Assembly (NCBI GenBank): GCA_964609305.1
Contig: CAZSRK010000005.1
Coordinates: 1-61,248 of the forward strand
Source: CAKSXP01 sp964609305
GTDB taxonomy: Bacteria > Bacillota > Clostridia > Oscillospirales > Oscillospiraceae
Length of the DNA stretch: 61,248 nt
Reading direction: 5' to 3'
This document shows, piece by piece, positions 43,180 to 51,078 of this stretch (position 1 is the first letter of the stretch; each line of letters opens with the position of its first letter). The notes under the pieces are model-generated. The model ran no database searches, was not told the origin of the DNA, and saw nothing but the letters and a program-made list of their open reading frames with translations. The position numbers and the translations under genes are program-made.

Positions 43180-44499
43180 ATGCTGGACATCAAATTTATC
43201 AGAGAAAACCCTGAAATAGTCAAAGAGAATATCAAAAAGAAGTTTCAGGACGAAAAACTTCCGCTGGTCGATGAGGTAATAGAGCTCGATGGCCTCAATC
43301 GCGCCGCCATTGCGGAGGCGAGCGCGCTGCGCGCCCGGCGCAATCAGCTTAGTAAGGCAAATGGGCCCCTGTTTGGCAGACTCAAAAAGGCGGAGGGAGC
43401 TGAAAGGGACGCCATTCAGGCCGAAATTGACAAAAACATGGCCGAGGTCAAAGTTAATGACGACCGTCTGGCCGAGCTGGAGAAGCAGGAGGACGAATAC
43501 GCCGCAAATATTCGCCGTATTCTGCTTGTTATCCCGAATATTATCGATCCCAGCGTCCCCATCGGGCCGGACGACAGCCACAATGTCGAGGTCCAGCGGT
43601 TCGGCGATCCTGTCGTGCCGGAGTTCGAGATACCGTATCACACTCAGATAATGGAGAGTCTCGGCGGCATCGATATGGACGCCGCGGGAAGGGTCTCAGG
43701 CAACGGGTTTTACTATCTGCTGGGCGATGTGGCACGCCTGCACGAGGCCGTGCTTGCCTATGCGCGCGATTTTATGATCGACAAGGGTTTTACCTTCTGT
43801 ATCCCTCCGTTCATGATTCACGGCAATGTTGTCGAGGGCGTAATGAGCCAGACGGATATGGAGAGCATGATGTATAAGATCGAGGGCGAGGACCTGTACC
43901 TCATCGGGACGAGCGAGCACTCGATGATAGGCCGGTTCATAGACCTGATCATCCCAGAGGCAAGCCTGCCGCAGACGCTCACGAGTTACAGTCCCTGCTT
44001 CCGCAAGGAAAAGGGCGCTCACGGCATCGAAGAGCGCGGCATATACCGTATCCACCAGTTTGAAAAGCAGGAGATGATCGTCGTTTGCAAGCCGGAGGAC
44101 AGCATGGACTGGTACGAAAAAATGTGGCGGTACAGTGTTGAACTGTTCCTGTCCATGGGTATCCCGGTGCGCCAGCTTGAGTGCTGCTCCGGCGATCTGG
44201 CCGATCTGAAGGTCAAGAGCTGCGACATCGAGGCATGGTCCCCGCGCCAGCAGAAATATTTTGAGGTCTGCTCCTGCTCCAACCTCGGCGATGCGCAGTC
44301 CCGCCGTCTGAAGATGCGCGTCAAGGGCACCGACGGGAAAATGTATCTGCCGCACACGCTGAACAATACCGTTGTTGCCCCGCCGCGCATGCTCATCGCC
44401 TTTTTGGAAAACCACTTGCAGGCCGATGGCAGCGTCACAGTCCCCGAGGCCCTCTGGCCTTACATGGGCGGCACAAAAATCCTTGTTCCAAGAAAATAG
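43180..44499 (+). CDS. serS: Serine--tRNA ligase
   Basis: This class II enzyme charges tRNA-Ser. The 439-aa product has the N-terminal coiled-coil arm (residues about 25-105) and the class II core with motif 2 (SPCFRKEKGAHG...IYRIHQFEKQE) and motif 3 near the C-terminus (NNTVVAPPRMLIAFLEN). The frame is complete and ends in TAG. No T-box leader is visible upstream. Confidence 0.96.
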   Translation: MLDIKFIRENPEIVKENIKKKFQDEKLPLVDEVIELDGLNRAAIAEASALRARRNQLSKANGPLFGRLKKAEGAERDAIQAEIDKNMAEVKVNDDRLAELEKQEDEYAANIRRILLVIPNIIDPSVPIGPDDSHNVEVQRFGDPVVPEFEIPYHTQIMESLGGIDMDAAGRVSGNGFYYLLGDVARLHEAVLAYARDFMIDKGFTFCIPPFMIHGNVVEGVMSQTDMESMMYKIEGEDLYLIGTSEHSMIGRFIDLIIPEASLPQTLTSYSPCFRKEKGAHGIEERGIYRIHQFEKQEMIVVCKPEDSMDWYEKMWRYSVELFLSMGIPVRQLECCSGDLADLKVKSCDIEAWSPRQQKYFEVCSCSNLGDAQSRRLKMRVKGTDGKMYLPHTLNNTVVAPPRMLIAFLENHLQADGSVTVPEALWPYMGGTKILVPRK

Positions 44500-44529
44500 A
44501 AATATAAATAGAATACAGGAGGAGAAGAT

Positions 44530-45017
44530 ATGGAGGAGAAAAAGAAAGGCTTTTTTGCAGAATTTCGGGAGTTCATTTCCCGGGGCANNNNNNNNNNNNN
44601 NNNNNNNNNNNNNNNNNNNNNNNNNNNNNNNNNNNNNNNNNNNNNNNNNNNNNNNNNNNNNNNNNNNNNNNNNNNNNNNNNNNNNNNATATTCGGCGGTG
44701 CAAACTTGACCGACGCGCTTGACATCATGCTCACACCGGCGGAGATAGATCCAGCCACAGGAGAGGTCATCAAAGAGGCCAACATACTCGGACTTGGGAC
44801 TTTCCTGAACACCGTGATCGATTTTCTGATCATCGCATTCATCGTTTTCTGCATAATCAAAGCGTTTAACAAGGCCCACGATCTCGCCGAGGCGAAACTC
44901 CAGGCCAGGAAGAAAGCGGCTGAAGAGTCTGCGTCGGAGGAGCCGCCCGCGCCCACGACGGAGGAGCTGCTGACCGCAATTCTCGACGAGCTCCGCAAGG
45001 AGAATAATAAGGCATAA
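44530..45017 (+). CDS. mscL: Large-conductance mechanosensitive channel MscL (interrupted by an assembly gap)
   Basis: MscL is a small membrane channel that opens under osmotic downshock. The start at ATG 44530 follows GGAGGAG. The N-terminus (KKGFFAEFREFISRG) and the part after the gap (IFGGANLTDALDI, the second helix LGTFLNTVIDFLIIAFIVF and a charged C-terminal helix) are typical. A run of 100 N (44588-44687) hides roughly 33 residues of the first membrane helix. The frames on the two sides do not agree for a gap of exactly 100 bp; a true gap of about 98 or 101 bp would restore one frame. Confidence 0.9.
44588..44687. other. Scaffold gap of 100 N inside mscL
   Basis: The gap length appears arbitrary, because the mscL frame requires a length equal to 2 modulo 3. 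Confidence 0.97.
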
Positions 45018-45034
45018 AACCCAGAGGTGCGCCC

Positions 45035-45607
45035 ATGAGTAATTATATCAAAGCCGTGATAATGTCCCTGGCAGCCGTTTTCCTGGCGTATGCGGTAAAA
45101 ACTGCCGGAATGGCCGCGCTCGGGCAGGACCCGGAGACCAATCTGCTCAACGATTACAGCGATATGATGCTCGAAGCGCGGGAGCTGTTTCTTGAGTATG
45201 ACGAGGAGATACGCGAGCTTGCGTATTTTATCGCGGATATGGACGGGCTGCGCCTGCGCCGCTGTGCCGACAGCACGGCGATCGCCTGGACAGACGGACA
45301 GAACCTTCCCATGGAGGAGGCCTTTGCGCAGTTCGGCGCAGAGGATCCGGCGAGACTGGCAGACCTTGCCAACACGATTTTTGCCGGAGCAGAGGTAAGT
45401 TCTGAAAATTCTGAAGGAGAGGTGCTTGTCAGTGGCTTTGCGCAGGTCATAAATGTAAGCGTTTCCGACGGCGAGGTGCTGTTTTTTACGCATTACACCC
45501 CGACAGGCTGTGTCGGGATCGCCAGTACGGTGGACGGCTATGCCGGCGGATACGAATCGATAGAGCTTATCGAGGAGTGGCGCATCTTCTACGAGATGAA
45601 CGCCTGA
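45035..45607 (+). CDS. Hypothetical secreted or membrane-tethered protein
   Basis: This 190-aa protein has a hydrophobic N-terminal segment (residues about 5-28, AVIMSLAAVFLAYAVKTAG) that may be a signal or anchor. The rest is acidic and soluble-looking, with alternating helices and strands and a late GGYESIELIEEWRIFYEM end. No family is recognised. It is 18 bp after mscL with a GAGGTG site, and is followed by a terminator, so it ends the serS-mscL transcription unit. Confidence 0.7.
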   Translation: MSNYIKAVIMSLAAVFLAYAVKTAGMAALGQDPETNLLNDYSDMMLEARELFLEYDEEIRELAYFIADMDGLRLRRCADSTAIAWTDGQNLPMEEAFAQFGAEDPARLADLANTIFAGAEVSSENSEGEVLVSGFAQVINVSVSDGEVLFFTHYTPTGCVGIASTVDGYAGGYESIELIEEWRIFYEMNA

Positions 45608-45627
45608 CTCAGGGCGCAAAAAAGGAA

Positions 45628-45658
45628 GATGCGGAGTTTCTCCGCATCTGCCTTTTTT
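45628..45658 (+). terminator. Intrinsic terminator after the mscL-linked gene
   Basis: The stem GATGCGGAG / CTCCGCATC with a 3-nt loop is followed by a run of six T residues, 20 bp after the stop. Confidence 0.9.
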
Positions 45659-45689
45659 GGCAAATAAGGGCCGCGCAACAAATCATTAC

Positions 45690-45719
45690 TTGACACTCAA
45701 AGCGCAAAGGGCCTAATCT
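45690..45719 (+). promoter_or_regulatory. Promoter of the membrane XRE gene
   Basis: TTGACA (45690-45695), an 18-bp spacer and TAATCT (45714-45719) place transcription start near 45726, about 14 bp before the ATG. Confidence 0.5.
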
Positions 45720-45739
45720 GGCCATGAGGTGACTGTAAA

Positions 45740-46414
45740 ATGTCGATTGGAGAAAACCTTCGACGCCTGCGCGAAAGCTCCGGAATGACCCAGCAGCAGG
45801 CGGCCGACAGGCTGGGCGTTGTCCGCCAGACCCTGTCCGGCTATGAAACCGGCCGCGTGCGGCCGGACATTTACATGCTCAGCCGTCTGTGCCAGCTTTA
45901 CGGCACCGACTTTGACGGCGTCGTATACGGAAAGGCCCGCGTGTTGAAGGAGCGGCGCAGGCTGAACGTGATTGCCGTTACGTTTTTTGTGCTGCTCGCC
46001 CTCCTGTCGCTGGCCGGTTCCGCGATGTTATGGTGCTTTAACTGGTTTTTCCCGGCCAGAGAAGCCGTCGCATCCGGGGACAATACGGCGATCGAGCTGC
46101 ATTTCTTGCTCGTCGACGCGAGGGAGGTCGTGGGAAGGATAATGATGGCAATATCGCCGCTGGTGCTAGTGGCGCTGCTGGTGCTGGGACAAATCGAGCC
46201 GCGTCTTGTGTCACGGGGGAGGAAGGCGATCTATTTTGCGATGCTCGTTGCTGCGGTTTTGCTGCCGCCGCTGCCCTTTGCGTTCACCGACCCTGTTTAT
46301 AAGGCCGTGGACTACTACATCATAGCGCCGATGAACGTGATGCTTTACCTGCTCGCCTTTTTTGTGGTCGACGGCCTGATAGACATCATCAGGCGACTGT
46401 GCAGGCGCAATTAA
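45740..46414 (+). CDS. XRE-family regulator with C-terminal membrane domain
   Basis: This 224-aa protein joins an N-terminal Cro/C1 HTH (residues about 5-60; LRESSGMTQQQAADRLGVVRQ and SGYETGRVRPD) to about four membrane helices (starting at residue about 78, 130, 165 and 195). Such proteins may link DNA binding to a membrane signal or partner. No partner gene is adjacent, since the next gene is convergent. A GAGGTG ribosome site precedes the start. Confidence 0.85.
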   Translation: MSIGENLRRLRESSGMTQQQAADRLGVVRQTLSGYETGRVRPDIYMLSRLCQLYGTDFDGVVYGKARVLKERRRLNVIAVTFFVLLALLSLAGSAMLWCFNWFFPAREAVASGDNTAIELHFLLVDAREVVGRIMMAISPLVLVALLVLGQIEPRLVSRGRKAIYFAMLVAAVLLPPLPFAFTDPVYKAVDYYIIAPMNVMLYLLAFFVVDGLIDIIRRLCRRN

Positions 46415-46482
46415 GTCACTTTTGGCAGGGTTATCCATTTTATATTAAGCGTCAGTTTTTTGCACAGAAGTTACGGCTGCTT

Positions 46483-47619
46483 TTATATATCGGGGCCTTT
46501 GAGTTGAATATCAACGACTTCGCTGTTTGTGCCTATACGCACAGGCAACTGGAAGAAACCTGCTCCAGAGGAAATAATAGCGTGGGTTTTCCCGAATTTC
46601 TCGAGTCCATAAAAATAATGCCTGCCATTCGCCAGTTTTGTAAAATAAGTGATTGGGAAAAATTGGCCTTTATGCGTATGACCGCACAGTACCAGATCGG
46701 CGCCGAATTCAACAGCTTCCGGTATATCGGCGGGGTCATGGTCCAAAACTACGACAGGCTTTGCCGCATCGATTTGACCTGAAAAATCAGTTATGGGGCT
46801 TCGGTGGTTGTTACTTGCGTTTGTTCGGCCGATCAGGTTTATTTTTGAAAGGTGTTTGATCTGGTTATGCAGAAGCTGAATGTCCGAAGCGAGCATAAAA
46901 TCCCTGAATTTCTCGTCGTCCGCTTTTGGGTCATGGTTACCCAACACAGCAAAAACGCCCTCTTTTGTATGGATTTTTTTAAAAACTGCGCTGATTTTGT
47001 CAAGGGCTTCGTTGTTTGCAAGGATGTGGTTATTTGAATCAATAATGTCCCCACAGATCACGACAACATCCGCGTCTAATGTGTTTACTGTATCCACCAT
47101 ATTCCGGATCTGCTTCTCTCCGACAAAGACCCCCAGATGAAGGTCGCTGAGCAGGGCGATTCGATATGGAGGGTCCTTCAGCCCAACCTCTATTTTATAT
47201 GAGGCCAGTTTAATGTTCTTTGCATGCAGGAATCCTAAGGCAACCGTTATAGCGGCGAGGAGGTCCGCGCACAGAACACCTGCTGCAGCCGCTGTTTCCG
47301 GAATTGGGAGAATGGCGATAAGAATTCCCCAAAGCGCCAGAAACATGAAGTCGTATATGAATAAACAGGAGGAAAAGTTGATTATTATTTCCAGTATCCT
47401 GTTCCTCCACTTTTCTGTTATACTTTTCTGTGTTAAGCCGCAGATACCCATTGCGATATATAAAAGGCCGATAGCAACGGACAACCATATATTCCCAGAC
47501 AGTGACCCAATGGCATAGCTGTTCATAGCCGCTCCATAAATCACACCCACGGAAATAAGAAGCAATAGGATTTTGCCGAATATGTTTTTACCGATCAATT
47601 TCCCAAACGGGGTGTTCAT
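46483..47619 (-). CDS. Membrane-anchored metallophosphoesterase (YkuE-like)
   Basis: The start at ATG 47619 follows AAAGGAG; the longer frame has no ribosome site. The 378-aa product has about four membrane segments in the first 140 residues, then a calcineurin-like phosphoesterase domain with metal motifs SDLHLG, GDIID, LGNHDP and GHTHKGQFFP. Substrates of this group include UDP-diacylglucosamine-like or other phosphoesters, but the substrate here is unknown. The gene is clearly richer in A+T than its neighbours, so it was probably acquired. Its promoter is nearly the same as that of the C39 gene. Confidence 0.9.
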   Translation of the reverse strand: MNTPFGKLIGKNIFGKILLLLISVGVIYGAAMNSYAIGSLSGNIWLSVAIGLLYIAMGICGLTQKSITEKWRNRILEIIINFSSCLFIYDFMFLALWGILIAILPIPETAAAAGVLCADLLAAITVALGFLHAKNIKLASYKIEVGLKDPPYRIALLSDLHLGVFVGEKQIRNMVDTVNTLDADVVVICGDIIDSNNHILANNEALDKISAVFKKIHTKEGVFAVLGNHDPKADDEKFRDFMLASDIQLLHNQIKHLSKINLIGRTNASNNHRSPITDFSGQIDAAKPVVVLDHDPADIPEAVEFGADLVLCGHTHKGQFFPITYFTKLANGRHYFYGLEKFGKTHAIISSGAGFFQLPVRIGTNSEVVDIQLKGPDI

Positions 47620-47702
47620 TACAAATGATACTCCTTTTAATCTACACGGGCTCGCTGACCGAACCCTTAGAGGCCCCGGCGCAGGACAAGTCGCTGCTTG
47701 TG

Positions 47703-47777
47703 TATTAGTTCGCACTATATAGACGAATTCCAGTGCTGTCAAGCCGTATTTTAACGAATTAACAAAAGATTAACTCT
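47703..47777 (-). promoter_or_regulatory. Strong promoter of the metallophosphoesterase gene
   Basis: On the minus strand TTGACA (47737-47742), a 17-bp spacer and TATAGT (47714-47719). The downstream bases GCGAACTAATACAC and upstream AGAGTTAA and TTAATTCG blocks match those of the C39 promoter at 39669-39765. Confidence 0.78.
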
Positions 47778-48024
47778 TGTTATAAATTAAGGACTGAGGC
47801 TTAAACCCGCTCCCGGACAAAAAGCCTCATCTTGATCCTATGCCCTAAGGGCCCATTTGTTTAGTACAGGGTCGGCGCGCCGGCCTAGCGGGGCCGCCGG
47901 ATACGGCGTTTTTTGCCAAAAACCCAAAACCGGGAGAACGCGCTGAAAATGCAGAGCTTATGCTAAAATGCGCTGAAAATGCATAAAAAGTGCAAAAAGT
48001 GCTTGTGCTAAAAAAGCTGAAAAC

Positions 48025-48057
48025 AAAAATCCCTCCGGCCACAGAGGCAGGAGGGAT
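48025..48057 (-). terminator. Intrinsic terminator of beta-helix gene 2
   Basis: On the minus strand, ATCCCTCC pairs with GGAGGGAT around a 13-nt loop and is followed by a run of five T residues. Confidence 0.8.
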
Positions 48058-48107
48058 CTCTGTTTATTTACCCCCCGGGGCGATTGCCCCGGACAGCTTC
48101 GATTGGA

Positions 48108-50831
48108 TCAGGGATGTGCGGGACGATTCTCGGGGGCCCAGAAGCGGAATTTCTCATCGGGCACGAAATCGCCGACCTTGGAGGCGTCCTGTGCAATGGC
48201 GCAGGTGAAACCGCTCTCCGCATTATACATCATCCAGACCTCGGGCACGACGTCGGCATAGCACACAGCCATCGGGACGATGTTGGTGTTTGTTGCAACG
48301 CCATAGAGGTAGACGGGCTTATCCGACGCAACAGGCGGAACGGTCGTGTACTTGACCAGTTCAAGGTCAAATGCGTGGCCGTCGTTGTCCTTCGTCCTGT
48401 GGGAGTAGCGGACATAGATGCCATCCGCGTCCTCGGTGACCTCATAGATAACATCGGATCGGTCGTCATTTTCGCCCATCTTGGCCACAGGCACTTCGAC
48501 GGTGGAGATACCGTCGTCGCCGCGGAAAGAAGGCACGACCATTTCAAGCTGTTCGGGCCGGATGGCGTTGATTATTGCCGAGGGCACCCACGAGGAGCAC
48601 CTGTGCCAGTCATGCAGCTCGACCTTGGGCGCGATGCCCTTGAGCTCACCGGCCAGTTCAACCGCGCGCTGCAGACTCTTCTTGTCCCAGACACGCTGCG
48701 GACCCATCGGGCCTTTCTTGAGCTCAACGCCCGCAAAGTCGCCAAGCTTGTCTATGCTCAGCACGCAGACGCCGTCGCTCACGGAGAAGTAATCCTTTAT
48801 GGACTCTGCCATCTCCTTCTCATCCTCGCCGACGACGAGGACGATCTTGCCCTCGTACTTGCCGGGCTTGAGCTCGACGGGGAGGGTGTTGACGAACATC
48901 ATCAGCTTCTTGCCGTAGGGCGGCTTGATGACCGCGCCCTCTTCAACGGTGAGGCTGGTCAGATAACTGGTGCCCGCGACCGTCCAGACGCTATCCTTAT
49001 CGAGCGTGACGATGACTCCGTTGTTGATGGTCGGCGCCGCTTTCTGCGTTACCATGTGCATGTCGAACGCGTTGGAACGGTTAATGTACTTCAGGCCTTC
49101 CCTGTATTCCTGGGAAGCGGAGCTGATTATACCGTCGACCTTTGTATTGGTGAGATGTACTTCAAGATTGTGGGCTTTCTGCTGGCCGGCCGCCTGCTCC
49201 TCATGAGCAGGCGGACCGCCTGCGCCAGGGCCGCCGGGACCACCAGGGCCGCCGGGACCGCCAGGACCACCGGGGCCGCCAGGACCACCGGGGCCGCCAG
49301 GACCACCGGGGCCGCCGGGACCGCCAGGACCACCGGGGCCGCCAGGACCACCGGGGCCGCCAGGACCACCGGGGCCGCCGGGGCCGCCGCCGGCCGGCAT
49401 ATCACGATGCGCATCCGGCCCGCCGAGCGGTCCGGGAGGCAGCGGGTTCGGGGGAGGGGGACCATTGAGCTTGACGCCCGGTTTTATGTTGGGAGGCGTG
49501 GACGGAGTATTCCTTGCCGCCTCAAGGTTTGTTGTGGAGTTGAAGAAGTTGCCGCGCAGATCGCAGTTGGAGATGTTCATGAAAACATCACCGTCGGGCA
49601 CGCCATGGAGCAGGTCGCGCTCAGGATCGGGGGTGTCGACCTTGCCGACGGGGATCCAGAATTCGTCCTTGCCCATGCCGCCTTCATCGTTGTCCATGAG
49701 CTGCAGGATGGTGCCGTTGCCGGGCTTGAGCACCGCGTCGTCGACATTTATCGTCAGGGCGGAGCCCTTGACGCAGAAGGTCGAGTTGCGGGACTTTATC
49801 TCGGTGCCCTTGTCGACGGTCAGCGTGCCGCCGTCATCGCGGAAGGCGAGGACGCCGAACAGTCCGGAGTTTATCTTGCAGTTGGAGAAGGCGCCACCGC
49901 CGTGCTCTTCACTCGTGAGCAGGAGGGGGAAGCCGTTGACCCTGATGCGGCTGTCCTTGAAGCCGATGAAGCAGTCGCCGATACAGTAAGCGCCGTAGCC
50001 GCGGGCGCGCGTGCCGGTCAGGGACATGTCGCAGTCGTTGAAATAGACGCGGTTTTTGATGTTGCCGTCGACGGAGATGACACCCCAGCCGTTGGACGCG
50101 AGGCGGCAGCTGTTGAAAACGACGGTCGAGCTTTCCGCTATCTGGAAAGCGCGGTTGGTCCCGGAGATACCCATGCACCAGTTCGGGCTCATGGAGTCCG
50201 TCGGAGGGCTGAGGTTGAGCAGATCGGAATTGTTGATGGTGACGGTCGCGTCACCGCCCGCCTGCACAGTGCAGCGGGTGACGCCGCGCAGGTGTATGCT
50301 CGAGTCGTTGATCGTGACCTTACTGGTGCCGTGCGCGATGATGCCGGCTCCGCAGCCGATGAAGTCGTTGGAGCCATCGCCCTCGAACTCCAGTTCGAGA
50401 TTGTCGATGGTGACCTGGCTGTCGCCATCGATGGCGATGCCGACGAAGTCGTCCTCGTTGGAGCGGATGCGCACGTCCTTGATGTGGCCGGCGTCGACCG
50501 CGCCGCCCTCGGCCATATCGAGTACGGACTTGTCCTCGTCGAGCTTGCCGTTGACGATGCAGATGGCGGCCCTCGTCGGCTCCGGGGGATTGCCGCGCAT
50601 TTTGTGCATGCCGCAAGGAGGGATACCGTAGGTCTCAGACAGGGTGATACGGACATCACCGATGTACTTGCCCGGTTCAAGCGGGATACCGACACCGTTG
50701 ACTATCAGCGTCAGCTCCTTGCCCTCGGGCGCAGAGATCTCGACTCCCTCTTCGATTGTCAGCTCCTGGAAAGCGCAGGGCTCCTCAATGAGCCATTTGC
50801 TTCCGGAGCTGACGGTTTTTGTGATGTACAT
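48108..50831 (-). CDS. Right-handed beta-helix protein 2 with Gly-Gly-Pro tract and extra C-terminal domain
   Basis: This 907-aa protein has no signal peptide. Residues about 8-60 and 610-665 are two copies of the same cap module found in beta-helix protein 1 (Trp, EEGA, APxGK or PPYGK, VNGV-like, PGKYxGxI). Residues about 80-440 are a beta-helix with turns such as NDSSIHLRGVTR. Residues about 480-536 are about 18 Gly-Gly-Pro triplets. Beyond residue 670 is an extra globular domain of about 240 residues (including LHDWHRCSSWVPSAI). No family with known function is recognised. It lies 247 bp downstream of its own PucR-like regulator, with a conserved promoter and palindrome between them. Confidence 0.8.
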   Translation of the reverse strand: MYITKTVSSGSKWLIEEPCAFQELTIEEGVEISAPEGKELTLIVNGVGIPLEPGKYIGDVRITLSETYGIPPCGMHKMRGNPPEPTRAAICIVNGKLDEDKSVLDMAEGGAVDAGHIKDVRIRSNEDDFVGIAIDGDSQVTIDNLELEFEGDGSNDFIGCGAGIIAHGTSKVTINDSSIHLRGVTRCTVQAGGDATVTINNSDLLNLSPPTDSMSPNWCMGISGTNRAFQIAESSTVVFNSCRLASNGWGVISVDGNIKNRVYFNDCDMSLTGTRARGYGAYCIGDCFIGFKDSRIRVNGFPLLLTSEEHGGGAFSNCKINSGLFGVLAFRDDGGTLTVDKGTEIKSRNSTFCVKGSALTINVDDAVLKPGNGTILQLMDNDEGGMGKDEFWIPVGKVDTPDPERDLLHGVPDGDVFMNISNCDLRGNFFNSTTNLEAARNTPSTPPNIKPGVKLNGPPPPNPLPPGPLGGPDAHRDMPAGGGPGGPGGPGGPGGPGGPGGPGGPGGPGGPGGPGGPGGPGGPGGPGGPGGPGGPGAGGPPAHEEQAAGQQKAHNLEVHLTNTKVDGIISSASQEYREGLKYINRSNAFDMHMVTQKAAPTINNGVIVTLDKDSVWTVAGTSYLTSLTVEEGAVIKPPYGKKLMMFVNTLPVELKPGKYEGKIVLVVGEDEKEMAESIKDYFSVSDGVCVLSIDKLGDFAGVELKKGPMGPQRVWDKKSLQRAVELAGELKGIAPKVELHDWHRCSSWVPSAIINAIRPEQLEMVVPSFRGDDGISTVEVPVAKMGENDDRSDVIYEVTEDADGIYVRYSHRTKDNDGHAFDLELVKYTTVPPVASDKPVYLYGVATNTNIVPMAVCYADVVPEVWMMYNAESGFTCAIAQDASKVGDFVPDEKFRFWAPENRPAHP
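49223..49391 (-). repeat. Coding tandem repeat encoding Gly-Gly-Pro triplets
   Basis: About 18 units of 9 bp (GGN-CCN-GGN type), many in an 18-bp higher order, stay in frame and encode a (GPG)n collagen-like or polyglycine/proline-helix stretch. High identity between units suggests recent expansion and likely length variation among strains. It is coding, not CRISPR. Confidence 0.92.
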
Positions 50832-50940
50832 TCGGGTTTCCTCCTAAAATGTTGTCCACTCGGCCCGGGCGGTGCCACATCGTGGAGGAATGCAGGCTTG
50901 CCACCCGGCCGTCCGGCAAGACGGCAGAAATGGCATTTTT

Positions 50941-51034
50941 ATTCTATCAACCCGGCGGATAGTTTGTCATCGTTCAAATGACAAATTGTCCCCCAAAAAT
51001 TTTGTGCAATTGCACAAAGATTCTGGGGGACAAA
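50941..51034 (-). promoter_or_regulatory. Promoter and nested palindromes of beta-helix gene 2
   Basis: On the minus strand ATGACA (50965-50970), an 18-bp spacer and TAGAAT (50941-50946) give a start near 50934. The -35 lies within TTTGTCAT-N7-ATGACAAA (50963-50985). TTTGTGCA-N2-TGCACAAA at 51001-51018 is centred near -75. It is framed by TTGTCCCCC (50986-50995 region) and GGGGGACAA (about 51025-51034), forming a larger inverted repeat. Spacing and order match the beta-helix gene 1 promoter. Confidence 0.78.
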
Positions 51035-51078
51035 TTTATCCGGATTTAATTTATGACAGGGAAAACAACGCAGCCGGC

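Larger units (their letters stand above)
47620..48107. other. Intergenic region with promoter and terminator
   Basis: This 488-bp gap holds the metallophosphoesterase promoter (47703-47777) and the terminator of the beta-helix gene (48025-48057). Between them, two copies of GCGCTGAAAATGC lie close together (about 47940-47985) within A-rich repeats; I see no gene there. Confidence 0.6.

Noticed and set aside
44706..45017. Separate 103-aa gene starting after the N run
   Set aside because: It is the C-terminal part of mscL; the N-terminal part lies before the gap.
49223..49391. CRISPR-like repeat array
   Set aside because: Units of 9-18 bp have no spacers, stay in frame and encode Gly-Gly-Pro; no cas genes are present.
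48084..50981. 965-codon open frame antisense to beta-helix gene 2
   Set aside because: It arises from the third-position GC bias of the opposite strand; the Gly-Gly-Pro tract reads as low-complexity TTGAA-type sequence and no domain is visible.
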